A DNA stretch of 64,000 nt, taken from Bacteroidales bacterium. Its GTDB lineage: Bacteria > Bacteroidota > Bacteroidia > Bacteroidales > Paludibacteraceae. The notes below the pieces were generated by a model. That model did not search any database, had not been told where the DNA came from, and worked only from the letters and a program-made list of their open reading frames with translations. The stretch lies in assembly GCA_022783865.1 (NCBI GenBank), contig JALFYY010000023.1, forward strand, positions 1 through 64,000, written 5' to 3'. The translations under genes and the position numbers were made by a program. Positions 17,374-25,284 of this stretch are shown piece by piece; positions within the stretch are counted from its first letter, which is position 1; each line of letters starts with the position of its first letter.

Positions 17374-18735
17374 TTATTGCTGTTCGTTTAGTCGTCGTTG
17401 TTCCAATTCGGTTTTCATGGTCTGCATGGTGGCGGCATCGATATTATAGAAGTACATAATCAATGCACAGGACGCATAGAGTGCGCCCGGGATAATGCTT
17501 ACGAGCAAGCGTATGCCCATCATGGCTTCGTCGGACTGCAGTTCGGCATTGGCTACGAAATGCGTAGCGCTAAGCAGCCAACCTGCTGCGGCTGCTCCGA
17601 TTGCCCATCCGAGTTTCTGAGCCAATACGGATGCCGAGAAGCACAGACCGGTAGTACGACGGCGGAATTTCCACTCGCCATAGTCAGCCACATCCGCCAA
17701 CATCGTCCATAGCAACGGCACTGCGGGGGCATACGCCATCTTTGCCAAGATATTGAAAACATATACCAAAGGCAGATTGTCGCCTGCCACAAATATCAGT
17801 GCGAAGAAGATACCCGACACGACAGAACTCATGATATATACCATACGGTTGCCGAAGCGTTTTGCCAACGGTTTGGAGAGCGGCAAGGCAACAATGAGTG
17901 CCACCGTACCGAGGATATTGAAGAGCTGGACGTTCTCCGCGTTATGAATATAGTATTTGAAATAGTAAGCAATGGCAGCATTCTGCATGGCGAACATGAT
18001 GAAGGAAACAATACCCACGAGCGTGAGCACAATCCATGCTTTGTTCATAAAGAGGTATTTGAAGTCCTTCAGCACATTGTTGTCCTGTTTCTTGGGTGCC
18101 GGCACACGCTCTTTGGTAGTGAAGAACGCCACCAAGAAGAAAAGAATACTGAGCAATCCGAACAATGCCACGGTGAGTTGGTAGCCCTGTGCCTGATCGA
18201 CTACTCCACCGTTGCCCCATGCACCGAGATATTTCACCAGATAGAGCGCACCGCCCGTCACTACGAACTGTCCGACATAAGCGGCGATAAAGCGATAGGT
18301 ATTGAGTCCTGCACGCTCCGTTGAGTCGTCGGTCATTACAGCTCCGAGCGAGGAGTAAGGCAGGTTAACAAAAGCATAGGCAGTACGCAGCAACAGACAG
18401 GTAATGAGCGCATAAGCGAACTTGCCCGTTGCACCGAAACCGGGTGTGGTGAATGCCAACACTGCCAAGATGGCATACGGAACAGAGCCGAAGAGCAGGT
18501 ACGGACGGAACTTGCCCCAACGGGATTGAGTGCGGTCGGAAACAATACCGACAACAGGGTCCATCACGGCGTCCCATATACTGCCCACAAACATAATGAC
18601 ACCGGCAGTAGCAGGAGAGAGTCCGTAGATATCTGTATAGAAAATGAGTAACCAAAAGCCCACCAAGTCCCACACGAAATGAGAGGCGGTGTCGCCGAGA
18701 CTGTATCCGAATTTTTCTTTTACCGAGAGTTTCAT
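17374..18735 (-). CDS. GPH-family (MelB-like) sugar:cation symporter
   Basis: A 453-residue inner-membrane transporter of the glycoside-pentoside-hexuronide:cation symporter family. Twelve hydrophobic segments are visible. Family marks include the opening EKFGYSLGD, the segment GSIWDAVMDPVVGIVSDRT with RWGKFRPYLLFG (the conserved D...D...R loop), and NLPYSSLGAVMTDDSTERAGLNTYR. It lies between the GH16 gene (gap 12 bases) and the phosphorylase (gap 1 base), so it very likely imports beta-gluco-oligosaccharides from the periplasm for phosphorolysis. The exact substrate and coupling ion are not visible in the sequence. Confidence 0.92.
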   Translation of the reverse strand: MKLSVKEKFGYSLGDTASHFVWDLVGFWLLIFYTDIYGLSPATAGVIMFVGSIWDAVMDPVVGIVSDRTQSRWGKFRPYLLFGSVPYAILAVLAFTTPGFGATGKFAYALITCLLLRTAYAFVNLPYSSLGAVMTDDSTERAGLNTYRFIAAYVGQFVVTGGALYLVKYLGAWGNGGVVDQAQGYQLTVALFGLLSILFFLVAFFTTKERVPAPKKQDNNVLKDFKYLFMNKAWIVLTLVGIVSFIMFAMQNAAIAYYFKYYIHNAENVQLFNILGTVALIVALPLSKPLAKRFGNRMVYIMSSVVSGIFFALIFVAGDNLPLVYVFNILAKMAYAPAVPLLWTMLADVADYGEWKFRRRTTGLCFSASVLAQKLGWAIGAAAAGWLLSATHFVANAELQSDEAMMGIRLLVSIIPGALYASCALIMYFYNIDAATMQTMKTELEQRRLNEQQ

Positions 18736-18747
18736 AGCAATATCATA

Positions 18748-19752
18748 TTATTTTTGTGCAGATTGACAAAACAATTCTTCGGCACTGCCCTTTTGCCAGA
18801 TACGCACATAGTCAACATACATTTTGACAGGTGTACCGTCTGCCGGCAGTGCAGAGATACGTTGGAAATTGGGGTCTTCATCGGTCACCAAAGCCGGATA
18901 TTTCTCCGGCATCGGCATATCGGGGAAGAAGCCTCCCACACCCAAGTTGAACACAATGTAGAAGGGATGGCGGAAATAGTGACCGGCTTGGTTCACCTCC
19001 GTCTCCGCCAGCGAAAGGGAGAAATAGGGCTCAACGTCGGGATAGCGGTCTTGGTCGAGATACATGGCAATCGTATCGGGCGTCCAAAGGAGCGTAAAGA
19101 GATGGAAACCGCCTTGCACGGGATAGTCCGCCGTATTGTTCTGCGCATGGAAGAAATAATCGCCGGTATTGAAATCTTCTCCCCAATGGCAGGCACCGTT
19201 GAAATAGCGGTCTTGCGTGCCGGCTTCGATACCGTTCTTATGTCCCATCTCCACAATGTCGATTTCACCGCAACGCGGCCATATGGTACGTCCTTGCATA
19301 GCAAGATTGTCAGCCTGCCGGTCAACATCGTCGTTGTTGCCCAAGTCAGACGCCAAGTTATTGCCCAGCATCCAGAATGCGGGCCACAGTCCGTCGGCAG
19401 TATATGGGAAAGCGATGCGTGCTTCTATCTTGCCGTATTGCACCGCCACTTTGTTGTGCGTATTGACCCGTGCAGAAGTGGCAGGACGACCATTGTACTG
19501 CTCTTTCTTAGCTGAGATAACCAAGCAGGATTCGCCGGTAACGGGATAGGATTCGATACTGACATTGCGCGGTGTGTAGTACTGCATCTCTGCATTGCCA
19601 CCGCCGCGTGCATTGTCTTCAGTATTCCAATAAGCCGTGTCGAAAGTATCGAAGTTGTCTTCCCAGACAAGTGTCCATTGCTGCTGTTTCGGAAGTGAAC
19701 AAGAACAACAAAACAATGTCATCAGCAAAAAAGTTCCAACCAGTTTATTCAT
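18748..19752 (-). CDS. GH16 endo-beta-1,3-glucanase (laminarinase) lipoprotein
   Basis: A 334-residue GH16 enzyme with a lipoprotein signal (CCSC, lipidated Cys probably residue 18). The catalytic core covers nearly the whole mature protein: opening WTLVWEDNFD, GGGNAEMQYYT, GLWPAFWMLG, and the catalytic motif GEIDIVEMG with Glu163, Asp165 and Glu168. The EIDIVE form is typical of laminarinase-type GH16 enzymes. It has no accessory domain, unlike the other two GH16 proteins of the locus. It begins the GH16-GPH-phosphorylase-GH30-GH3 series and is separated from the upstream GH16 gene by a 190-base gap with an 11-mer array, so it may be expressed independently. Periplasmic or surface location is not decided. 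Confidence 0.94.
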   Translation of the reverse strand: MNKLVGTFLLMTLFCCSCSLPKQQQWTLVWEDNFDTFDTAYWNTEDNARGGGNAEMQYYTPRNVSIESYPVTGESCLVISAKKEQYNGRPATSARVNTHNKVAVQYGKIEARIAFPYTADGLWPAFWMLGNNLASDLGNNDDVDRQADNLAMQGRTIWPRCGEIDIVEMGHKNGIEAGTQDRYFNGACHWGEDFNTGDYFFHAQNNTADYPVQGGFHLFTLLWTPDTIAMYLDQDRYPDVEPYFSLSLAETEVNQAGHYFRHPFYIVFNLGVGGFFPDMPMPEKYPALVTDEDPNFQRISALPADGTPVKMYVDYVRIWQKGSAEELFCQSAQK

Positions 19753-19810
19753 TATTCTTTACGTGTTTTTGTATATCAGTTATATTGTTAATATATTTTA
19801 ATCTTTTCAA

Positions 19811-19865
19811 GGGTAGCGCATAGTCAGCCTATGGGTAGCGCACGGTCAGCGCATGGTCTGCTGTG
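19811..19865. repeat. 11-mer array, 5 units, between two GH16 genes
   Basis: Five 11-base units in register: GGGTAGCGCAT, AGTCAGCCTAT, GGGTAGCGCAC, GGTCAGCGCAT, GGTCTGCTGTG. Units 1 and 3 differ at one position; 2 and 4 are related, so there is also a 22-base superperiod. It fills part of the 190-base gap between the GH16 genes. Confidence 0.8.
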
Positions 19866-19942
19866 CGATAATGACTCGAAATATAAAATCAATTTATCAT
19901 TCATACCCCTTCTTAAGATTTATTACATTTTTGGTTGTATAC

Positions 19943-21586
19943 TTACTTTTTAATCAGTTTATGCCGTTCAGTATGTCCTTCTTCCGCCGTAATAACCACG
20001 ACATAGACTCCTGCGGGCAAAGCCGCAACAGAACACTCTGCAGATGAGGTGGTAAGCATGGCACGTCCGTCCAAACTATAGAGCGTCAGCGTGCGGAAAT
20101 CGCCGGAAACATGCAAAACATCGTACACCGGATTGGGTGCAACAGTGAAACGTCCTGCCGACTGCACTGTTTCGACAGCGGAAGTGAACGCAGGTCCGTG
20201 GAAAGTCTCGTCGGCTGTTCCTTTTTGATAGACTTTCACAAAATCGACATACATACTTGCCTTTCCGGCAGAGAGAGCGGAGATACCGTTGATGTCCCAA
20301 ATGGAGGGAAAATTACCCCCTACCGCAAGATTGAACAAAATATAGTTCGGTTTATGGAAATAGTAGCCGGGAGCAGTAGGATCGGATGTTGCCGGAATGG
20401 TCATTGTGCAATAAGGTTGTACATCAGGATAGCGGTCCTGATCAAGATACATGCGGATAGCATCGTTGTCCCAATAGCATGTAAAGAGGTGGAAACCGTC
20501 TTGCAGTCCGTAGTTGGAAGTATAATCGTTGGCGTGCTGACGATGGTCGTCCCAACGTGTGCCCCAATGGTAGGCTCCATTGAAATAGCGATCTTGCGTA
20601 CCCGCATTGATACCGTTGACATTGCCCATTTCGACAATATCGATTTCGCCACAAGCAGGCCAACTGACTTCCGTAATATCGTTGCCCATCATCCAAAACG
20701 CAGGCCACAAGCCGTTAGCCGTGTGCGGGAGACGGATACTCGCTTCTATCTTTCCATGGGTGAAATAGACTTTTCCCTGCCCGTTGATACGTCCGGAAGT
20801 ACAGGTCTTGCCATTGTAGTTCTCTTTGGTAGCAGTAAGAATAAGACAACCTTTACCCGAAACAGGTTCCTTGCCTACCGAAACTCCTTTTTCACAATAA
20901 TACTGAAGTTCGCTATTGCCACCGCCATCGCCATTGACTTCAATAGTCCATGCATCGGTATCGAGTGTGCCATTGTTGAAATAGTCCGCCCATACCAGTT
21001 TGTATCCATCGCGTTCACCAGTACCTGTTTCATCACCTGTGACAGGCTGCGGATCAGGTTTAGTAACCGTTTCCGTACGAGGTGCCGGATCGTTGCTGAG
21101 TTGTATTTCATCGACAAGCATCCACACCAATTCGGTATTATCGGCACGATCGACCATGAACATAAGGAACTCAATGCCGGAAGTTTCGTAGGCAGAAATA
21201 TCGAAAACGATATCCTGCCATTGCCCTGCCACTGTAGCATTCATCGGTTTGAGGTCCTGCGGATTGGCATCAGAGACCTTAAGATTAGGCGTGCCGGCAT
21301 TGCTGCGGTACATATAGGCATGAAGGTATTTGTAGCCTGTATGCGCACAGGGACTAAGAATAGCACCCGCCCAATTATCTTCTCCCACAGCCCTCTGCGT
21401 ATAAAGGACATAATCGGAAAGGTTGAGCCCTGTTTTGTAGTCGTTGGCACGCACATCAGTGTAGCCCATGCCTGTGACCGCGACCCAGCCACGATTGCCA
21501 TTTTCAAAATTATCAACAGTTACTTGAGCAAAAGAAGCAAATGACAACAAAAGAAAAGAAAAAAGAAAGGTAATTGTTTTTTTCAT
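19943..21586 (-). CDS. T9SS-exported GH16 beta-glucanase with N-terminal CBM-like domain
   Basis: A 547-residue secreted GH16 enzyme. A signal peptide (about 1-20) is followed by a beta-sandwich domain (about 22-165) resembling CBM4/CBM11-like modules (QWQDIVFDIS, LVDEIQLS), a linker, and the GH16 core from about 195 (YKLVWADYF, NSELQYY, GLWPAFWMMG). The catalytic motif GEIDIVEMG has Glu314, Asp316 and Glu319. The C-terminus from about 470 is a clear T9SS type A sorting domain (FTVAPNPVYDVLHVSG, LYSLDGR, LPAGVYVVVI, KLIKK), so the enzyme is exported to the surface or medium. Its start overlaps the GH128 stop by 4 bases (ATGA). It likely makes the first cuts in polymeric beta-1,3-glucan. Confidence 0.94.
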   Translation of the reverse strand: MKKTITFLFSFLLLSFASFAQVTVDNFENGNRGWVAVTGMGYTDVRANDYKTGLNLSDYVLYTQRAVGEDNWAGAILSPCAHTGYKYLHAYMYRSNAGTPNLKVSDANPQDLKPMNATVAGQWQDIVFDISAYETSGIEFLMFMVDRADNTELVWMLVDEIQLSNDPAPRTETVTKPDPQPVTGDETGTGERDGYKLVWADYFNNGTLDTDAWTIEVNGDGGGNSELQYYCEKGVSVGKEPVSGKGCLILTATKENYNGKTCTSGRINGQGKVYFTHGKIEASIRLPHTANGLWPAFWMMGNDITEVSWPACGEIDIVEMGNVNGINAGTQDRYFNGAYHWGTRWDDHRQHANDYTSNYGLQDGFHLFTCYWDNDAIRMYLDQDRYPDVQPYCTMTIPATSDPTAPGYYFHKPNYILFNLAVGGNFPSIWDINGISALSAGKASMYVDFVKVYQKGTADETFHGPAFTSAVETVQSAGRFTVAPNPVYDVLHVSGDFRTLTLYSLDGRAMLTTSSAECSVAALPAGVYVVVITAEEGHTERHKLIKK

Positions 21587-22842
21587 AATAAAGAAAATTT
21601 ATTCAAGTTAATCGTACCACGAGACATCTCGAAAGAGACAGTATGAGTACCTTGTAATACAGGAACATCCAATAAACAAGTTTCCATAGCGGACATTACA
21701 TCTCCCGTCTTGGGCAACGAGAAAAATGCCAAAGCTTGTCCATCAACATATATCAGGACTTCAGATTCAGCCAATGCCGCATATTCAATTTTCAACTGAT
21801 TTACAGATGCAGGAAGATAAATCTGATAATCCACCTTTTGTCCTTTTGAAAAAGCATAAAGCATCAACGAACTATCCAACGGAGAGATCCGCACTTGTAC
21901 GGAATAATCATTCACACTTACATATTTCTCTGCGGAGACAGGTTGAGATGCATCCAACCATACAGATTTATCCATAGAAGAAAACGAACAAAACAATTTG
22001 CCTAAATCCGTCAATTGATAGGGTGCTGTTTTTGTAAGCAACTGCATATACGGATACGATGAAGTAGCCATTGAAAAACGAGGGATAAACCAAGCATATC
22101 TTTCCACCAAGTCGGACTGCTCTAAATAATTGAGCATTGTACACATGTATGACATCTGTGACTCAACAGAAGAAACTATTGGCTCCCATGCACAAAACTC
22201 TGTCAACCAAACCGGTTTTCCATATTTCCGAAATCTATCCAAATAACCAATGGTGGCAGTAGCTGTTCCCATATAAGCATGTACAGAGATGGCGTCAATA
22301 TCATTGATACTTATACTATCTATCGCGAAGAACTCATCTAACCACTTGATTGGATCAGAATATCCCTCCAACGTGCCATAATTCATAGCAGGAGAAACTA
22401 ATTTGAGATTAAGTTCTTTTGCCAAGCGAACAACCCTCGGCCAATAATGAGCGGCCTGAGCAGGTGTAAGATTGCATTGATCTTTCAAATTCGGTTCATT
22501 GAATCCCAATAAATAGCGAACTTGCGGATGTGCCTTCGCATACTCACGTATACGAGTGGCATTGAAAGATTGGTTCCATGCCATGGGGCAAAACTCCACT
22601 TGATTCTGGTCGAACCAAACAGGTATTACATCATCCGTAATGTCAGGTCCCCAATTGTAATTCCATGAAATATAAGGAGAAAGCAATACCGCATCATCTG
22701 CAATAGAAAAATTGAAAGATACACCCCGTTTAGAACTTTTAGGCAAATCAGTACTTACAACAGCGATTTCATCAGGCACATCGGGTATCGGAGTACAAGC
22801 CACGATAGAAACCAACAATATACCAAATAATTCCTTACGCAT
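21583..22842 (-). CDS. GH128-type endo-beta-1,3-glucanase lipoprotein
   Basis: A 419-residue lipoprotein (IVAC, lipidated Cys16) with a GH128 barrel at about 40-290. Visible features are RGVSFNF at the first strand, WNYNWGP, VEFCPMAWN, the acid/base motif GFNEPN (Glu116), VSPAMNYG, SVHAYMG, and the nucleophile motif VWLTEF (Glu215). These match the family of small fungal-type beta-1,3-glucanases. The C-terminal 120 residues form a separate beta-rich part, possibly a binding module. The gene is three bases after the Big2/GH16 gene and overlaps the next GH16 by 4 bases. It strengthens the assignment of the locus to beta-1,3-glucan. Base composition is more AT-rich than the genes to its left. 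Confidence 0.9.
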   Translation of the reverse strand: MRKELFGILLVSIVACTPIPDVPDEIAVVSTDLPKSSKRGVSFNFSIADDAVLLSPYISWNYNWGPDITDDVIPVWFDQNQVEFCPMAWNQSFNATRIREYAKAHPQVRYLLGFNEPNLKDQCNLTPAQAAHYWPRVVRLAKELNLKLVSPAMNYGTLEGYSDPIKWLDEFFAIDSISINDIDAISVHAYMGTATATIGYLDRFRKYGKPVWLTEFCAWEPIVSSVESQMSYMCTMLNYLEQSDLVERYAWFIPRFSMATSSYPYMQLLTKTAPYQLTDLGKLFCSFSSMDKSVWLDASQPVSAEKYVSVNDYSVQVRISPLDSSLMLYAFSKGQKVDYQIYLPASVNQLKIEYAALAESEVLIYVDGQALAFFSLPKTGDVMSAMETCLLDVPVLQGTHTVSFEMSRGTINLNKFSLL

Positions 22843-22845
22843 AAA

Positions 22846-24159
22846 CTATTCATTAATTTCAGCACGTTGATATACACGTACCCAATCTACATACATAATA
22901 ACATCCTGATTGAAAATGCTATCATCTACTTCACCTCCCATTTTCCCCCCGATAGCCAGATTCAGGATAATAAAATGTTCTTTATTGAAAGGCCAATAGA
23001 AATTTTCATCCAAATGATCGACATCCTCCATTATAGTAGCACATACTTCGCCATCGTAGGTAAAAAGAATTTTATCACACCCGAAACTCTCTTCTTCCTG
23101 CCATTCTATGCCATAGACGTGATAATTATTCTCCACATTATCAACGTATTTTTGAGCATACCAATTATGACTTGTATTTTTAGCAGGCGTATGTACGGCA
23201 AATGACAACATACGCGGGTTACTCCCCACATGCTCAATAATATCTATTTCTCCACATTTCGGCCATATATTTTGACGATAATCGTTTCCTAACATCCAAA
23301 ATGCCGGCCAAGTTCCTTTCCCTGCCGGGAAACTAATACGAGCCTCTATTTTTCCGTATTTGAAATACTTTTTATCGTACGTATTAATACGTGCAGAGGT
23401 GTAATTTTTCTGATTTTTCCCATCAGGATTGCTATAAGATTCCTTAAGTGCCTGTATTTCCAACTTTCCGTTCTGCACCCGCAAATTTTGTGGACGATCA
23501 GTGTAATACTGCAACTCCTGATTACCACCTCCAGATCCGTTAACCTCAATATTCCACACCGATAAATCCAATGTATTTCCCTCAAATTCTTCTTCCCAAA
23601 CAAGTTGATAAGCCCCCCATGTGTGTTCTACAGCAAAGATTACAGAAACCGTTTCCAATTCGGTAGACAAAGAAATAGTAGTATGTCCAGAATTATGTGC
23701 GGTAACCAATCCCGTATCATCCACAGTAGCCACATTCTCATCTGAAGATTTCCATGTCAGCGGAAGATCGTACGTAGAAGTAAAAGTATATTGATATGTA
23801 TCCCTTTTTTTCACTTGCATATAATTGGGCGAAAGAGACAACGATTCACCTTTTTCTCCCATCACATATACAAGACAAGTAGCAGATGCTCCATCCGCAG
23901 TTCGAGCTATCACCTGAGCATGCCCTACCCCAATTGCTTCCACTACCCCCGCATACACCTGCACAACCTTCTCGTTCGAAGAAGTCCACGAAACCGTTCC
24001 TGAAGGAGTTACAACAGCAGAAACAGTCGCCATATCTCCTACCGATAATTCTAATGTATTGTCAGACAACTGAATTGTTGTATTAACTATATTTGTCCGC
24101 GAATCACAAGCAGTCAAATACATTAAGACCAACAATAATATACCATATACTTTTTTCAT
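22846..24159 (-). CDS. GH16 beta-glucanase lipoprotein with two Big2-like domains
   Basis: A 437-residue lipoprotein (LTAC, Cys18). Two bacterial Ig-like (Big2) domains lie at about 25-100 and 104-178 (VSWTSSNEKVVQV; LTWKSSDENVATVDDTGLVTA), acting as spacers from the membrane. The GH16 core starts about 182 (YQLVWEEEF), with GNQELQYYT, GTWPAFWMLG and the catalytic motif GEIDIIEHVG (Glu304, Asp306, Glu309). EIDIIEHVG is the common form in bacterial laminarinases. It follows the glycan-binding lipoprotein after a 90-base gap that contains a hairpin, and precedes GH128 by three bases. Surface exposure is likely from the Big2 spacer layout but not proven. Confidence 0.94.
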   Translation of the reverse strand: MKKVYGILLLVLMYLTACDSRTNIVNTTIQLSDNTLELSVGDMATVSAVVTPSGTVSWTSSNEKVVQVYAGVVEAIGVGHAQVIARTADGASATCLVYVMGEKGESLSLSPNYMQVKKRDTYQYTFTSTYDLPLTWKSSDENVATVDDTGLVTAHNSGHTTISLSTELETVSVIFAVEHTWGAYQLVWEEEFEGNTLDLSVWNIEVNGSGGGNQELQYYTDRPQNLRVQNGKLEIQALKESYSNPDGKNQKNYTSARINTYDKKYFKYGKIEARISFPAGKGTWPAFWMLGNDYRQNIWPKCGEIDIIEHVGSNPRMLSFAVHTPAKNTSHNWYAQKYVDNVENNYHVYGIEWQEEESFGCDKILFTYDGEVCATIMEDVDHLDENFYWPFNKEHFIILNLAIGGKMGGEVDDSIFNQDVIMYVDWVRVYQRAEINE

Positions 24160-24211
24160 ACCGAAATAATTTTATCAAATTCGACACTTATCAATAACTA
24201 TACTGAGAGCA

Positions 24212-24237
24212 TATTCGGGGAAACCAATCCCCGAATA
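24212..24237 (-). other. Intercistronic hairpin between binding protein and GH16
   Basis: A perfect 9-base-pair stem (TATTCGGGG and CCCCGAATA) closes an 8-base loop, 13 bases after the stop of the 328-residue gene. No T-run follows on the minus strand. Its place after the SusC/SusD/binding-protein set suggests differential expression of binding proteins and enzymes by processing or attenuation. Confidence 0.65.
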
Positions 24238-24249
24238 GCAAGAAAAAGA

Positions 24250-25236
24250 TTACTTTTTATAAACAAAAGCAGCATCTACTTCCAATTGTTGTCCTGCACC
24301 GGCTATGGTAATACCAAGCGTATAGAAAGCAGGCTCCAAAGCAGGGATTTCAACTTTGGTAGACCAATCCAACCCTTTTGCATAAAGATCAGCCATTGAG
24401 TATTCCAAAGCAACCCATTCACCTGCGGTATTCGAACTATTTGCCAACTCTACCTTGGAAGAATTGCCAGTACCATATAGCGTGAAAGTAGCATTTTGAC
24501 CAGCGTTATTACTTGCCGGTGCTTTGTAGAGAATAACCAATGTGTAGTCAGCGTTGACAGCGCTCAAATCGACAGTGCGATGTACTTGCCGCAAACCTCC
24601 ACACATGTTCCCCCAACTACAATTTGCTGCATTCATAGCAATCCATGATTCGCCCGATACCCCGAAAGAATTCAAACCTGAAACAAGAGGCCAGTTAGCA
24701 TCTGAGAGATCGGTGTTCCAAATTTCCAAGACACAAGTAGTTTCATCAGGAATTGTTTCACCTTCGTATGCACCATTGATACGGAAATCGTCTTTTACCT
24801 TATCTTTAATGGTTTCAAAGGTAGTAGCATCCATAGCAAACACATAGTAGTCTGTTCCGTTCAAATACTTAAGTCCCGGATTGTCATCAATCACTGTCAC
24901 TTCACCAACCTCCACAATGCAGGTTGCCACTTTATCGCCAGCAGTTGCTGTAATAACTGCACGACCGGAAGCGATACCTGTTACCAATCCTTTATCGTCG
25001 ACGGTTGCAAATTTTTCGTTAGAAGATTTCCAAGTAACCGTAGCCGTAGCGGGCTCAACAGTAGCAATCAGTTGAACAGTTTCGTCAACTTTTAACGAAG
25101 CTGTCGTTTGATTCAATGACAAACTGGTAACACCTGTGGGTACCGGTTCAGGATCGTTTCCACCATTGCAAGCAGACAATATTCCACTTACCAAAGCGCC
25201 TACCAAAAAGATAGACAAAATACTTTTACGTTTCAT
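24250..25236 (-). CDS. Surface glycan-binding lipoprotein (SusE-position) with Big2 domain
   Basis: A 328-residue lipoprotein (LSAC, lipidated Cys22). A Big2-like domain (about 36-112; VTWKSSNEKFATVDDKGLVTG) precedes a C-terminal beta-rich domain (about 120-328) with no recognised family but the look of a carbohydrate-binding sandwich (AGEWVALEYSMADLY; LEVDAAFVYKK). The gene lies 48 bases after susD, the usual place of SusE/SusF-like surface glycan-binding proteins, so a beta-glucan-binding role at the cell surface is inferred. No catalytic motif is seen. Its Big2 domain closely resembles the second Big2 domain of the adjacent GH16, suggesting domain exchange within the locus. Confidence 0.83.
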   Translation of the reverse strand: MKRKSILSIFLVGALVSGILSACNGGNDPEPVPTGVTSLSLNQTTASLKVDETVQLIATVEPATATVTWKSSNEKFATVDDKGLVTGIASGRAVITATAGDKVATCIVEVGEVTVIDDNPGLKYLNGTDYYVFAMDATTFETIKDKVKDDFRINGAYEGETIPDETTCVLEIWNTDLSDANWPLVSGLNSFGVSGESWIAMNAANCSWGNMCGGLRQVHRTVDLSAVNADYTLVILYKAPASNNAGQNATFTLYGTGNSSKVELANSSNTAGEWVALEYSMADLYAKGLDWSTKVEIPALEPAFYTLGITIAGAGQQLEVDAAFVYKK

Positions 25237-25284
25237 ACTGATTAAAAATTTAGTAGTTAATAAAAAAATGGTTATAGATAAAAG

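Noticed and set aside
20111..21544. 477-codon plus-strand frame, with similar ones at 3,080-4,354, 32,042-33,568 and 33,891-35,141
   Set aside because: All are antisense shadows of GH16, module-protein, regulator and lipoprotein genes with clear homology on the other strand.
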